Source: Ferrimicrobium sp.
GTDB lineage: Bacteria; Actinomycetota; Acidimicrobiia; Acidimicrobiales; Acidimicrobiaceae
DNA length: 64,000 bases
Assembly: GCA_022690815.1 (NCBI GenBank)
Contig: JALCZJ010000003.1
Span: 1 to 64,000, forward strand
Direction of reading: 5' to 3'
The notes under the pieces are model-generated. The model did not search any database, was not told where the DNA came from, and was given only the letters and a program-made list of their open reading frames with translations. The position numbers were made by a program, and so were the translations under genes. The stretch's first letter is position 1. Every line of letters starts with the position of its first letter. Positions 21,230-29,736 of the stretch are shown here, one piece after another.

Positions 21230-21847
21230 CCAGCAAGCGCCGACCTGGCTTGGGTGATGGGGGCACCCTTGGATGGTGGTTAGCTTTGGATATTGTTCGT
21301 AAGACGTCATCGAGGACCAGCGTATGCTACGGCGTCCCAACTGTTAAGACGCCGTTGATGGATCCATGGAGCCAGGATTGTTTGCGTTGACAACCGGGTG
21401 GTTGTTGTCGCGTGTTCGCTCAAGGTCCACCTTCTCTATCGCTGTGACGCTGGCAATCGACCATCAGCGTGTCGGCAATACTGCCCCTGATGTCTTCTGG
21501 GTCGCCCGAGCGCATGGCCATAGAGGGGTAGCGTTGGGGGGTGGGCCACCATGACGTTGGTGCCCTGCTGATTGGGCAGATGCCAGAGCTAGTTGGGCGG
21601 ATGCCATGTGGCTACGTGGGCACAGGCTAGGGTTTTGACAGCTCCTCGGCGGCCTCACCGAGCGTCTCCAACCGTGTCGCCTGCCTGGGTGCTCCTCCCA
21701 GAGAACCCAACGTTATCGCCTTGCTGATAGGAGTCCCCTGGGCAACCGATGAACTGGTGGATGTTTGAGAACCGGTCAGTGTAGGCTGTAGCTGATTCTG
21801 ACAAGCTCACCGCCTGGTCGGGCGGTAATCATAAGGTAGGTAACGAG
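21230..21847. other. Intergenic region between ligA and the PASTA kinase
   Basis: No gene is supported in these 618 bases: the longest open frames are about 60 codons with no family or ribosome-binding site. A near-repeat TGGGCAGATGCCA / TGGGCGGATGCCA lies around 21570-21605. Near the right end TTGAGA followed about 18 bases later by TAGCTG could be a weak promoter for the kinase, and AAGGTAGG at 21834-21840 looks like its ribosome-binding site. Confidence 0.5.
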
Positions 21848-23809
21848 CTGGCTACGGGTGCGGACGAGAATATTGGCCGGGTCCTAAGTAATCGGTATCG
21901 CGTTGTGGCTCGGCGAGGGTCGGGTGGTGCAGGCGTCGTCTATCGCGCTCTCGATGACCGCCTTGGTCGCCCCGTCGCCATCAAACTGTTGCTGCGAGGA
22001 TTGTCCGACGATCCGATGTTCTTGCGAAGGTTTCGCGATGAGGCCCAAGCGGCGGCCCAACTGAATCACCCGAACATCATGAAGGTGTTCGATTGGGGCT
22101 CTGATGAGGGCGAACCGTACCTCGTGATGGAGTATCTCTCCAATGGCTCGCTTCGTGAGCTGTATGCCCGCGGTACCACGCTCTCTACGTCACAGGTGGT
22201 CCAGATTGGTGCGGCGACCGCGTCAGCGCTGGCATACTCGCATAACCGTAACTTCCTCCATCGAGATATCAAACCTGCGAACCTACTCTTTGACGACGGG
22301 GGCCGTGTTCGTATTGCTGACTTCGGCCTCGTGCGAGCCCTTTCGGAGACGACGGTTACCGAGACGGGTGGAGGAATCATTGGAACTCCCCGATACATGG
22401 CGCCTGAACAGGTTGAGGGCAAGCGCTCGGTGCCAGGCAGTGACGTTTACGCTCTCGGGCTTGTACTTTACGAGGCGCTGTTCGGGGCCATTCCATTCCA
22501 GGGCGACACGCAGCTCGCGCTCGCCTTCGCTCGGTTGCGCGACCCTGTGATCAACCCACGGCCGGAGGATCCGGTGGCGTGTTCGGTGGTTGCGATGCTC
22601 AATCGCGATCCCGATGAGCGCCCGAGTGCAGCCGAGGTTGAGCGTACCCTCAATGCCTTCGCGCGCGATCTGACAAATCCAGGACCGCTGTTTGTTGGAC
22701 AGGCGGCGCCTGCTGACGCCACACCAGAGATGGTGATGGATGATAGCCTGCAGTGGCTCGCCGATGGGAGTACCCTCGCGGCCGACGTAACCCAACACTT
22801 TGGAGTAGGCGTTATGGTGCCCGAGACCGCCATGGTACCTGTCGACGATCGAGAACGCGATGATCGCACCTCGGCACTTGCGGTCGCCAAGCCGGCGATT
22901 CCCGCGATTGGCGATTCTGAGGAGGTGGGGAGTCGGCAACCCTGGTGGCTGTTGTTTTTCCTGTTGCCGATTCTGGTGGCGGCGGCACTTGGCGTTGCGG
23001 TTCTGTACCAACATCTACGCGAGGTCAAGATGGATAACGTCGCGAACTTGACTGCGGCGACCGCGTCACAGCGACTTCGTGCTGAGGGGATTACCCACGT
23101 TACCCTCGATCAACGGTACTCGTCGGCGGTGCCAAGCGGTCATGTGATTGGTTCAAACCCCAAGAGTGGGGCCAATGTCCACCCAGACAACACCGTGGTG
23201 CTGTTCGTCTCCAAAGGTCACGCACCGGTCTATGTCGCTTCGTTTCAATCGGCACAGTTCTCCAGGGCAAAACAAGCGCTCACTGCACAGGGTTTTCAGG
23301 TGGACCCAACGTATGAGTATTCGCCGGATGTTCCAGCGGGTGTCGTTATGCAAGAGAGTCCGGTCAACGAGAAGGTGGCCTATCGTTCGGTCGTCAAGTT
23401 CGTTGTCTCAAAAGGGCCGGCGCCTCGCCCGGTACCCAATGTCGTCGGAGCTTCACTCGCAGCAGCTGAGGGTGATCTGACAAATCAAGGTTTTGTCTAC
23501 AGCGTGCAAAAGCAGTACTCGAACTCGGTGGCAAGTGGTGATGTGATCTCGCAATCGGTGAGTTCGGGGACGGTACGTTCCGTTGGGTCTAGTGTCACCA
23601 TCGTCGAGTCGTTGGGTCCCCATTATGTGCAGGTTCCTAACGTTGTTGGCGATGCTCTCAACACAGCGGAGTCGACGCTACAAGGCCAGGGCTTTACAAT
23701 CGGCACGGTGTCGGCACCTTTTGGTGGAGCGATCGTCCAGTACCAGAGTCCTGGGGCCGGTCAGAGTGTGCTGTATGGAGCTACGATTAACCTGCTGGTC
23801 ATCCCCTAA
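21848..23809 (+). CDS. PASTA-type Ser/Thr protein kinase (PknB-like)
   Basis: This is a membrane-bound Hanks-type kinase of the PknB group. The kinase domain has the glycine loop GSGGAGVVY, the lysine in VAIKLL, HRDIKPANLL, DFGL and APE; a proline-rich linker, one transmembrane helix (LLFFLLPILVAAALGVAVLY) and four PASTA repeats follow. PASTA repeats bind peptidoglycan or muropeptides outside the cell. The first usual start codon is GTG at 21905, but this would remove the first strand of the kinase fold, which is encoded upstream in frame (IGRVLSNRYRVV). Between the upstream stop at 21782 and 21905 there is no ATG, GTG or TTG. CTG at 21848, seven bases after AAGGTAGG, is the best candidate; ATT at 21872 is another. 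Confidence 0.85.
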   Translation: MATGADENIGRVLSNRYRVVARRGSGGAGVVYRALDDRLGRPVAIKLLLRGLSDDPMFLRRFRDEAQAAAQLNHPNIMKVFDWGSDEGEPYLVMEYLSNGSLRELYARGTTLSTSQVVQIGAATASALAYSHNRNFLHRDIKPANLLFDDGGRVRIADFGLVRALSETTVTETGGGIIGTPRYMAPEQVEGKRSVPGSDVYALGLVLYEALFGAIPFQGDTQLALAFARLRDPVINPRPEDPVACSVVAMLNRDPDERPSAAEVERTLNAFARDLTNPGPLFVGQAAPADATPEMVMDDSLQWLADGSTLAADVTQHFGVGVMVPETAMVPVDDRERDDRTSALAVAKPAIPAIGDSEEVGSRQPWWLLFFLLPILVAAALGVAVLYQHLREVKMDNVANLTAATASQRLRAEGITHVTLDQRYSSAVPSGHVIGSNPKSGANVHPDNTVVLFVSKGHAPVYVASFQSAQFSRAKQALTAQGFQVDPTYEYSPDVPAGVVMQESPVNEKVAYRSVVKFVVSKGPAPRPVPNVVGASLAAAEGDLTNQGFVYSVQKQYSNSVASGDVISQSVSSGTVRSVGSSVTIVESLGPHYVQVPNVVGDALNTAESTLQGQGFTIGTVSAPFGGAIVQYQSPGAGQSVLYGATINLLVIP

Positions 23810-23872
23810 CAGGTCCCTTGGAATGTTTTTGATAGTTCGTAGCTTCTACAATGAGAATAAAGAAGGGCGGTT

Positions 23873-24322
23873 ATGCCGATGACAGAGTTTGACATGTCGA
23901 TGGTTGAGGGGTTGAGCCGCTACGAGTTTTTGAGCCCGGCTTGGCTTGAAGAGTTCCGCACGATCACCGAACGATTGAACATCGAGCCGTTGCGGGTGGA
24001 TGTCGCGCTGCGGATGAACCAGATTATCTCGGGTTGTCCGTTCCAGGATGAGCCATTGAAGGCCTTTCTTGATACCTCCTCAGGCGTTGTCGCGCTTGAC
24101 TTGGGTGAGCTTGATGACCCGGATCTCACCGTGTCGCTTGATTACGAGACCGCCAAGGCGCTCTTTGTCGAGTTCAACCCGCAGCGAGCCATCGAGTCAT
24201 TCATTGCTGGCAAGATCCTGGTGACTGGGGATATGACCAAGCTGCTTGGACTGACGCAGGTCTTCGCCGGTCGCTCCGAGGACGATCCAATGTCGGCACT
24301 CATGAAGGCGATCACCACGTAG
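23873..24322 (+). CDS. SCP2-like sterol-binding domain protein
   Basis: This 149-residue protein resembles the SCP2 (sterol carrier protein 2) fold: the core runs from VVALDLGELDDPDLTVSLDY to the typical tail FIAGKILVTGDMTKLLGL. Bacterial members are thought to bind lipids or acyl chains in a hydrophobic tunnel; the ligand here is not known. A second ATG two codons downstream (23879) could be the start; GAAGGGCGG precedes the first. It stands alone between the kinase and gatC. Confidence 0.72.
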   Translation: MPMTEFDMSMVEGLSRYEFLSPAWLEEFRTITERLNIEPLRVDVALRMNQIISGCPFQDEPLKAFLDTSSGVVALDLGELDDPDLTVSLDYETAKALFVEFNPQRAIESFIAGKILVTGDMTKLLGLTQVFAGRSEDDPMSALMKAITT

Positions 24323-24376
24323 GACCGCCATCGTGGCTGGATAGCTCCTCGGGGCAGGGATCCTTGACGCGAGGTC

Positions 24377-24382
24377 TAGGCT
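24377..24382 (+). promoter_or_regulatory. Leaderless-type -10 box for gatCAB
   Basis: TAGGCT fits TANNNT and ends exactly seven bases before the gatC ATG, so transcription would start at or next to the A of the start codon. No clear -35 is visible, as is usual for many actinobacterial promoters. The GGAG between box and ATG is too close to be a good ribosome-binding site. Confidence 0.45.
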
Positions 24383-24389
24383 CTGGAGC

Positions 24390-24689
24390 ATGACATATCG
24401 GATCGATCAAGCGGATGTTGCCCACATTGCACACCTCGCTCGTCTCAGGCTCAGCGACAACGAAATCGAAGCATATCAAGGGTCGTTGTCGCGGATTCTT
24501 GAGGTGATTGCGGTTATGAATGCCGAAGACCTCTCGGGTTATCCGCCGATGGATCACCCGTTGGAGACGGTGAACTTGTTGCGCGAAGATCGTGTTGCAC
24601 CTGGTCTTGAGCGGGCCTCGGTTCTCGATACCGCTCCCAGCGCCGAGGATGAGTACTTTCGAGTCCCTCGGATTCTGGAGGCGCCGTGA
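24390..24689 (+). CDS. gatC: Asp/Glu-tRNA amidotransferase subunit C
   Basis: GatC (99 residues) holds GatA and GatB together in the heterotrimer that converts Glu-tRNA(Gln) to Gln-tRNA(Gln), and Asp-tRNA(Asn) to Asn-tRNA(Asn) in organisms lacking AsnRS. The N-terminus (VAHIAHLARLRLSDNEIE) and the C-terminal EDEYFRVPRIL are family signatures. It overlaps gatA by four bases and is the first gene of a gatC-gatA-gatB operon. Confidence 0.94.
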   Translation: MTYRIDQADVAHIAHLARLRLSDNEIEAYQGSLSRILEVIAVMNAEDLSGYPPMDHPLETVNLLREDRVAPGLERASVLDTAPSAEDEYFRVPRILEAP

Positions 24690-26122
24690 ACGATGAGATA
24701 TTGGACTGGGGGATCGCTGAGCTGCAGCGTCGCCTCGATGACCGGCAGGTTTCCACTGTCGAGGTCCTCGGAGCCTATGAGGAGCAGATAGCAATTCAAG
24801 AGCCGGAGGTTGGGGCCTTTCTGGCGTTGGATCTTGAGAGCGCCAAAGAGGTTGCACGTCAACAAGATGGGCGCAGGGCGCGTGGTGAAAAGCTTGGACG
24901 CCTTGCGGGTGTGCCAATTGCGCTCAAAGACAATCTTTGCACCATGGCCCTCCCGACCACGGCGGCCTCCAAGATCCTAGAGGGGTGGGTGCCTCCCTAT
25001 GACGCCACTGTCGTCGAGCGCTTGCGTCGAGATGACGGCATCATGCTTGGTAAAACCAACCTTGATGAGTTTGCAATGGGCTCGTCAACTGAGAACTCTG
25101 CCTACAAGATTACACACAACCCCTATGACCTTGAGCGGGTTCCGGGCGGCTCCTCGGGAGGATCAGCCGCTGCCGTAGCGAGCAGGATGGCCCTCGTTGC
25201 GCTCGGCTCAGACACCGGTGGTTCGATTCGTCAGCCAGCAGCGCTCACTGGCGTTGTGGGTTTCAAACCGACCTATGGACGAGTCTCGCGCTACGGTCTT
25301 TTGGCGTTCGCTTCCTCGCTCGATCAGATCGGCCCCCTCGCTGGAACGGTCGAGGATGCAGCCATCGTGGCTGAATGTATTATGGGCCATGATCCACGGG
25401 ACGCGACTTCGTTGCAGGAGGGGTCGCCACGACTGGTGGATGTGCTCGGCGCAGGTGTCCAGGGTCTGCGCGTTGGTCTTGTCACGAACCTCTTGGCCAC
25501 CGCGAGCCCCCAGGTGAAAACTGGCGTCAATGATGCGATCGCGACACTGGTCAAGGCGGGTGCTACGGTCGATGAGGTCACCCTCGAGGAGCTCGAGTTC
25601 GGGCTTGCAGCCTATTATGTCGTGGCCCCAGCGGAGGCTTCGTCGAATCTAGCGCGTTATGACGGAGTGCGTTATGGGCTGCGCGAGCCCGGAGCGACGG
25701 TGGAGGAGATGATGATTGCGACGCGGACAAAGGGTTTCGGGCCCGAGGTGAAGCGACGTATCATGCTCGGTACCTATGCGCTCTCAGCTGGGTATTACGA
25801 CGCCTTCTACGTCACGGCCCAACGGGTTCGAACCCTGGTGCGCGCGGCGTTTTCTCGTGCATATACCTCCTTTGATTTGCTGATTGCGCCGACGTCGCCG
25901 ACGACGGCTTTTCGCATCGGTGAACGCTCGGATGATCCCGTTGAAATGTATCGTTCGGACGTGTGCACCATACCGTCCAACCTTTCGGGCGATCCTGCGA
26001 TCTCGGTCCCGGCGAGGACCGATGATGATGGGTTGCCCATTGGAGTGCAGCTGCTTGGCCCTGCGCTGTCGGAGCCGTTGTTGTTCCGGGCGGCCTCTGT
26101 GATCGAGGAGGGACTGCGTTGA
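24686..26122 (+). CDS. gatA: Asp/Glu-tRNA amidotransferase subunit A
   Basis: GatA (478 residues) is the amidase subunit that releases ammonia from glutamine. The amidase-signature triad is present: Lys in PIALKDNLC and the two serines in the GGSSGGSAAAVASR and GSDTGGSIRQPA segments. Length and the C-terminal region (GLPIGVQLLGP) are normal. The GTG start overlaps the gatC stop and the stop overlaps the TTG of gatB. Confidence 0.95.
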   Translation: MNDEILDWGIAELQRRLDDRQVSTVEVLGAYEEQIAIQEPEVGAFLALDLESAKEVARQQDGRRARGEKLGRLAGVPIALKDNLCTMALPTTAASKILEGWVPPYDATVVERLRRDDGIMLGKTNLDEFAMGSSTENSAYKITHNPYDLERVPGGSSGGSAAAVASRMALVALGSDTGGSIRQPAALTGVVGFKPTYGRVSRYGLLAFASSLDQIGPLAGTVEDAAIVAECIMGHDPRDATSLQEGSPRLVDVLGAGVQGLRVGLVTNLLATASPQVKTGVNDAIATLVKAGATVDEVTLEELEFGLAAYYVVAPAEASSNLARYDGVRYGLREPGATVEEMMIATRTKGFGPEVKRRIMLGTYALSAGYYDAFYVTAQRVRTLVRAAFSRAYTSFDLLIAPTSPTTAFRIGERSDDPVEMYRSDVCTIPSNLSGDPAISVPARTDDDGLPIGVQLLGPALSEPLLFRAASVIEEGLR

Positions 26123-27582
26123 GTTCACGAACTATCGCCGGACCAGCCAAAGGTTGGGAGTACGTGATTGGTCTTGAGGTCCACACGGAACTCAAGACGG
26201 TGACCAAGCTTTTTTGTGGCTGTCCGAATGCTTTTGGGGAGGAGCCAAACACCTCGATTTGCCCAGTGTGTTTAGGGCTTCCAGGGAGCCTTCCGGTCAT
26301 GAACGCCCAAGCGGTCGACTTTGCGATCCGCGTCGGACTCGCACTCGATGCGACGATCCAGCGGAGTCAGTTCCATCGCAAGAACTACTTCTACCCTGAC
26401 ATGCCCAAGGATTTTCAGATCTCCCAGTATGACGTGCCAATCAACGCTCACGGTCGGCTCGAGCTGCCATCAGGCGCGGTGATCGGTATCGAGCGCGCCC
26501 ATCTCGAGGAGGACACTGGCAAGCTGGTGCATCGAGGGGGACATGGACGGATCGAGTCCGCTGAGTATTCGCTCATCGACTACAACCGTTCGGGCGTTCC
26601 ACTCCTCGAGATCGTCTCCGCCCCTGATATCCGTGACCCTGAGGAGGCGAAGGAGTACGTCGGCGAGCTGAGATCCATTCTTGTCGCCGTCGGCGCCAGC
26701 GACGGACGAATGGAGGAGGGTTCCTTGCGTGTCGATGCCAACGTGTCGGTGCGCCCCATCGGCGAGACCACCTTCAGAACTCGGGTTGAGATCAAGAACC
26801 TCAACTCTCTCCGTTCACTGACGCGTGCGTTGGAGTACGAGGGGCGGCGGCAGGTGCAGCTCTACGAAGATGGCGAGACGATGCTGCAGCAGACGCGGTT
26901 TTGGGACGAGGCTCGCTCGGTGACCGGAGCCTTACGCATCAAGGAGGAGGCGAACGACTATCGTTACTTTCCCGAGCCTGATCTCCCCCCGGTTGCACCG
27001 GATCCATCACTGATCGAGGAGCGCAGGTCACAGCTGCCCGAGCTGTTGAGCGCTCGGCGCGCGCAACTGTACGCGTTGGTTCCCGACCTTCGAAGTGACC
27101 TTCGTGAAACGGTGATCGCCGATGCGTGTTGGCCCTACCTTCGGGCGGCCCTTGATGCTGGCATCACGCCGAGCCGAGCGGTTGCCCGTTGTGCCAACGA
27201 GCTCACCGCGTTGTTGGCCGAGATCGATGCGTTGAGCCCGGAGCGCTTTGTCGAGATTCTTGGCCTTGAAGATCAGGGGACCCTCGGGGCATCGCAGGTC
27301 AAGATCCTGCTCCGGGAGGCCAATGACGACGCAAAGCCGATCGGTGACCTCGTCGTCAAGCTTGGATTCACCGCCAACGATGCCCTGGCTATTCAAGCAA
27401 TGGTTGCTGAGGTCGTCAACTCTTGCCCCGAAGAATGGGCTCGTTATTGTGACGGTGATGAGAAGGTTGCTGGGTTTTTGCTCGGCCAGGTGATGCGTCA
27501 ACACGGACGACAGATTTCGGGGGCAGACGCTCGCAATGCGCTAGTCGCCTTGCGTGAAGAGGCGCACAGCGACGAATCTTGA
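26119..27582 (+). CDS. gatB: Asp/Glu-tRNA amidotransferase subunit B
   Basis: GatB (487 residues) activates the Glu or Asp on the tRNA by phosphorylation and receives ammonia through the channel from GatA. The N-terminal domain has VIGLEVHTEL, the CGCPNAFG zinc-binding cysteines and the CPVCLGLPG motif; the C-terminal GatB/YqeY domain ends the protein. The TTG start overlaps the gatA stop (TTGA), the same kind of tight coupling as between gatC and gatA. Confidence 0.95.
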   Translation: MSSRTIAGPAKGWEYVIGLEVHTELKTVTKLFCGCPNAFGEEPNTSICPVCLGLPGSLPVMNAQAVDFAIRVGLALDATIQRSQFHRKNYFYPDMPKDFQISQYDVPINAHGRLELPSGAVIGIERAHLEEDTGKLVHRGGHGRIESAEYSLIDYNRSGVPLLEIVSAPDIRDPEEAKEYVGELRSILVAVGASDGRMEEGSLRVDANVSVRPIGETTFRTRVEIKNLNSLRSLTRALEYEGRRQVQLYEDGETMLQQTRFWDEARSVTGALRIKEEANDYRYFPEPDLPPVAPDPSLIEERRSQLPELLSARRAQLYALVPDLRSDLRETVIADACWPYLRAALDAGITPSRAVARCANELTALLAEIDALSPERFVEILGLEDQGTLGASQVKILLREANDDAKPIGDLVVKLGFTANDALAIQAMVAEVVNSCPEEWARYCDGDEKVAGFLLGQVMRQHGRQISGADARNALVALREEAHSDES

Positions 27583-27855
27583 GGACGCTCAGGCCTCGCG
27601 TTGCCAGCCAGTGCTCAAACCGATGAGCGCAGCGTCGTATCGATGGGTATGAGCTTGGGTGCAGGGCTGAGTGGCCAGGGAAGCTTGTGAGTAAGGCTAC
27701 AGTGACACTAGTGCGACGGCTGACCAGCGTCAATTCAGAAGAGGATGATCGAGGCGTTGTACTGAGTGTTGACGCGAGGCAACGAGGCCAACAGCGGCAA
27801 TCAAACAGCGGTAATTGGGCAATCAACGAATGCGGTATTGCGGGGAGAGGGTGGC

Positions 27856-29541
27856 ATGAGCGAGACACGATCAATCAGGATTCGAAGTCAAGAGGTTACC
27901 GAGGGGGTGCGCCGCGCTCCGGCGCGAGCGATGTTGCGAGCGGTCGGACTCAACGACGAGGACTTTGCCAAACCACAGATTGGCATCGCATCATCGTGGA
28001 ACGAGGTGACCCCATGCAATCTCGTACTTTCAGATCTGGCACAACGTGCCAAAGCCGGCGTGCGCGCGGCTGGCGGGGTTCCCTTGGAGTTTGGCACCAT
28101 CGCCGTCTCGGATGGCATCTCCATGGGGCATGAAGGTATGCACTCTTCACTGGTGTCTCGCGAGGTCATCGCCGACTCGGTGGAGCTCATGATGCACGCC
28201 GAACGATTCGACGCTATGGTAACCCTCGCCGGCTGTGACAAGTCGCTGCCGGGGATGATGATGGCCGCTGCTCGCCTCAACCTTCCGTCGGTGTTTGTCT
28301 ATGGAGGGACCATCCTCCCGGGGCGCCTACATGGGGAGACGCTCGATCTTGTGAGTGTCTTCGAAGCGGTCGGGGCCCATGGAGCTGGAACCATTGACGA
28401 CCAGCGTCTACTGGATATCGAACGTAATGCCTGCCCGACCAAGGGTTCATGTGCCGGCATGTATACGGCGAATACCATGGCTTCCGTGGCGGAAGCACTC
28501 GGGCTGGCCCAAATCGGCTCAGCCTCGGCGCCGGCGGTCGATCGACGTCGCGAGGATATCGCGTTCGATGCCGGTCGAACAGTGATGAACCTCTTAGCCC
28601 AAGACATTAGGCCACGACAGATCCTGACCAAGGAGGCGTTCGAAAATGCCATCGCCGCCGTCATGGCCCTCGGGGGGTCGACCAATGCTGTTCTCCACCT
28701 GCTCGCGATCGCCTACGAGGCCAAGGTGGAGTTAACCCTCGATGACTTTAACCGTGTCGCTGCGCGGGTGCCTCACCTGGCTGATACGAAGCCACATGGT
28801 AAGTATCACATGACCGATCTCGATCGCATCGGCGGCATTCCAGTCGTTCTCGGCGAGCTACTTGAGGCGGGACTTTTGCACGGTGACTGCCTCACGGTTA
28901 CTGGACGGACTATGGCTGAGGAGCTCGCCATCTACGATCCGCCACGACCCGATGGGGAGGTGGTGCATCACCTCGATCAGCCGCTGCACGCGGTTGGAGG
29001 TATCGCTATTCTGAGGGGGTCGTTGGCGCCGGCGGGCTCGGTCGTGAAGGTTGCCGGTCTCGACCAAGAGCACTTTGATGGCAAGGCTCGCGTCTTCGAT
29101 CGGGAAGAGGCGGCACTCGATGCGATTTTCGCCGGCACCATCGAGGCCGGTGATGTGGTGATTATCCGTTACGAAGGACCCAAGGGCGGTCCAGGGATGC
29201 GTGAGATGCTGGCAGTGACCGGCGCGATGAAGGGTGCTGGACGGGGCCATGACGCGGCGCTCATCACCGATGGACGCTTCTCCGGGGGAACCCATGGGTT
29301 TTGCATTGGGCATGTCGCCCCAGAGGCGGCTGACGGGGGACCGATCGGCCTCGTGCGTGATGGGGATCGTATCGTCATCGATGTGCCGACCCATTCGATC
29401 GAACTCCTTGTCGACGACGAGGAGCTCTCGAAGCGTCGAGAGACCTTTGTGTCTGCCCCACCCCGATACACCGAAGGGGCATTGGGCAAGTATGCGTTGC
29501 TCGTGAAAGGAGCAGAAATCGGTGCCGTAACTGGCGGATAG
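27856..29541 (+). CDS. ilvD: Dihydroxy-acid dehydratase
   Basis: IlvD dehydrates the dihydroxy acids of valine and isoleucine synthesis to the 2-keto acids. The 561 residues contain the cluster cysteines in [21 protein letters not shown] and [16 protein letters not shown], followed by the C-terminal [19 protein letters not shown]. The frame is open further upstream, but the ATG at 27856, after GAGAGGG, matches the usual N-terminus. It precedes the ilvB leader and ilvBNC, but the attenuator between them suggests that those genes have their own promoter. Confidence 0.94.
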   Translation: MSETRSIRIRSQEVTEGVRRAPARAMLRAVGLNDEDFAKPQIGIASSWNEVTPCNLVLSDLAQRAKAGVRAAGGVPLEFGTIAVSDGISMGHEGMHSSLVSREVIADSVELMMHAERFDAMVTLAGCDKSLPGMMMAAARLNLPSVFVYGGTILPGRLHGETLDLVSVFEAVGAHGAGTIDDQRLLDIERNACPTKGSCAGMYTANTMASVAEALGLAQIGSASAPAVDRRREDIAFDAGRTVMNLLAQDIRPRQILTKEAFENAIAAVMALGGSTNAVLHLLAIAYEAKVELTLDDFNRVAARVPHLADTKPHGKYHMTDLDRIGGIPVVLGELLEAGLLHGDCLTVTGRTMAEELAIYDPPRPDGEVVHHLDQPLHAVGGIAILRGSLAPAGSVVKVAGLDQEHFDGKARVFDREEAALDAIFAGTIEAGDVVIIRYEGPKGGPGMREMLAVTGAMKGAGRGHDAALITDGRFSGGTHGFCIGHVAPEAADGGPIGLVRDGDRIVIDVPTHSIELLVDDEELSKRRETFVSAPPRYTEGALGKYALLVKGAEIGAVTGG

Positions 29542-29555
29542 CGCCGCGTGCTGGC

Positions 29556-29561
29556 TATGCT
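29556..29561 (+). promoter_or_regulatory. Leaderless-type -10 box for the ilvB leader
   Basis: TATGCT fits TANNNT and is followed by exactly seven bases before the ATG of the leader peptide, so the transcript would begin at the start codon. No convincing -35 and no ribosome-binding site are visible in front of that ATG. Confidence 0.5.
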
Positions 29562-29568
29562 GGCACCC

Positions 29569-29607
29569 ATGATCATTCGACGCGCGCTGGTGGTACTCCT
29601 TCGTTAG
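29569..29607 (+). CDS. ilvB leader peptide, 12 aa
   Basis: The 12-codon frame encodes MIIRRALVVLLR and stops with TAG. Seven of its twelve residues are Ile, Val or Leu, the end products of the pathway encoded downstream. It is followed immediately by a hairpin and an intrinsic terminator, then by ilvB. This is the layout of a ribosome-mediated transcription attenuator: scarcity of any branched-chain aminoacyl-tRNA would stall the ribosome in the peptide and favour read-through. It appears to be translated from a leaderless transcript. Confidence 0.8.
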   Translation: MIIRRALVVLLR

Positions 29608-29634
29608 GGCACGGCTCTTCGTTGCGTCGTGCCC
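29607..29634 (+). promoter_or_regulatory. Attenuator hairpin upstream of the ilvB terminator
   Basis: GGGCACG (29607-29613) pairs with CGTGCCC (29628-29634) around a 14-base loop. Its first G is the last base of the leader-peptide stop codon, so a ribosome on the last codons would open it. It abuts the terminator hairpin directly. It probably acts as the pause or alternative structure of the attenuator; the exact antiterminator pairing needs folding. Confidence 0.65.
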
Positions 29635-29661
29635 AAGACCTCCCATACCGGGAGGTCTTTT
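29635..29661 (+). terminator. Intrinsic terminator (attenuator) before ilvB
   Basis: AAGACCTCCC (29635-29644) pairs perfectly with GGGAGGTCTT (29650-29659) around a five-base loop, and the 3' arm runs into TTTTC. It lies between the leader peptide and ilvB, so it acts as the regulated terminator of the ilvBNC operon. It may also end transcripts coming from ilvD. Confidence 0.85.
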
Positions 29662-29736
29662 CGTATCTACGCATATGAGAGATGGTGATCCCTAGAAGAA
29701 GCCACAGGCGCATCGTTGACGATGAAGGAGGCGATG

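Noticed and set aside
22283-23028. Long minus-strand frames (186 and 243 codons) inside the PASTA kinase
   Set aside because: They lie wholly within the kinase gene and have no recognisable domain.
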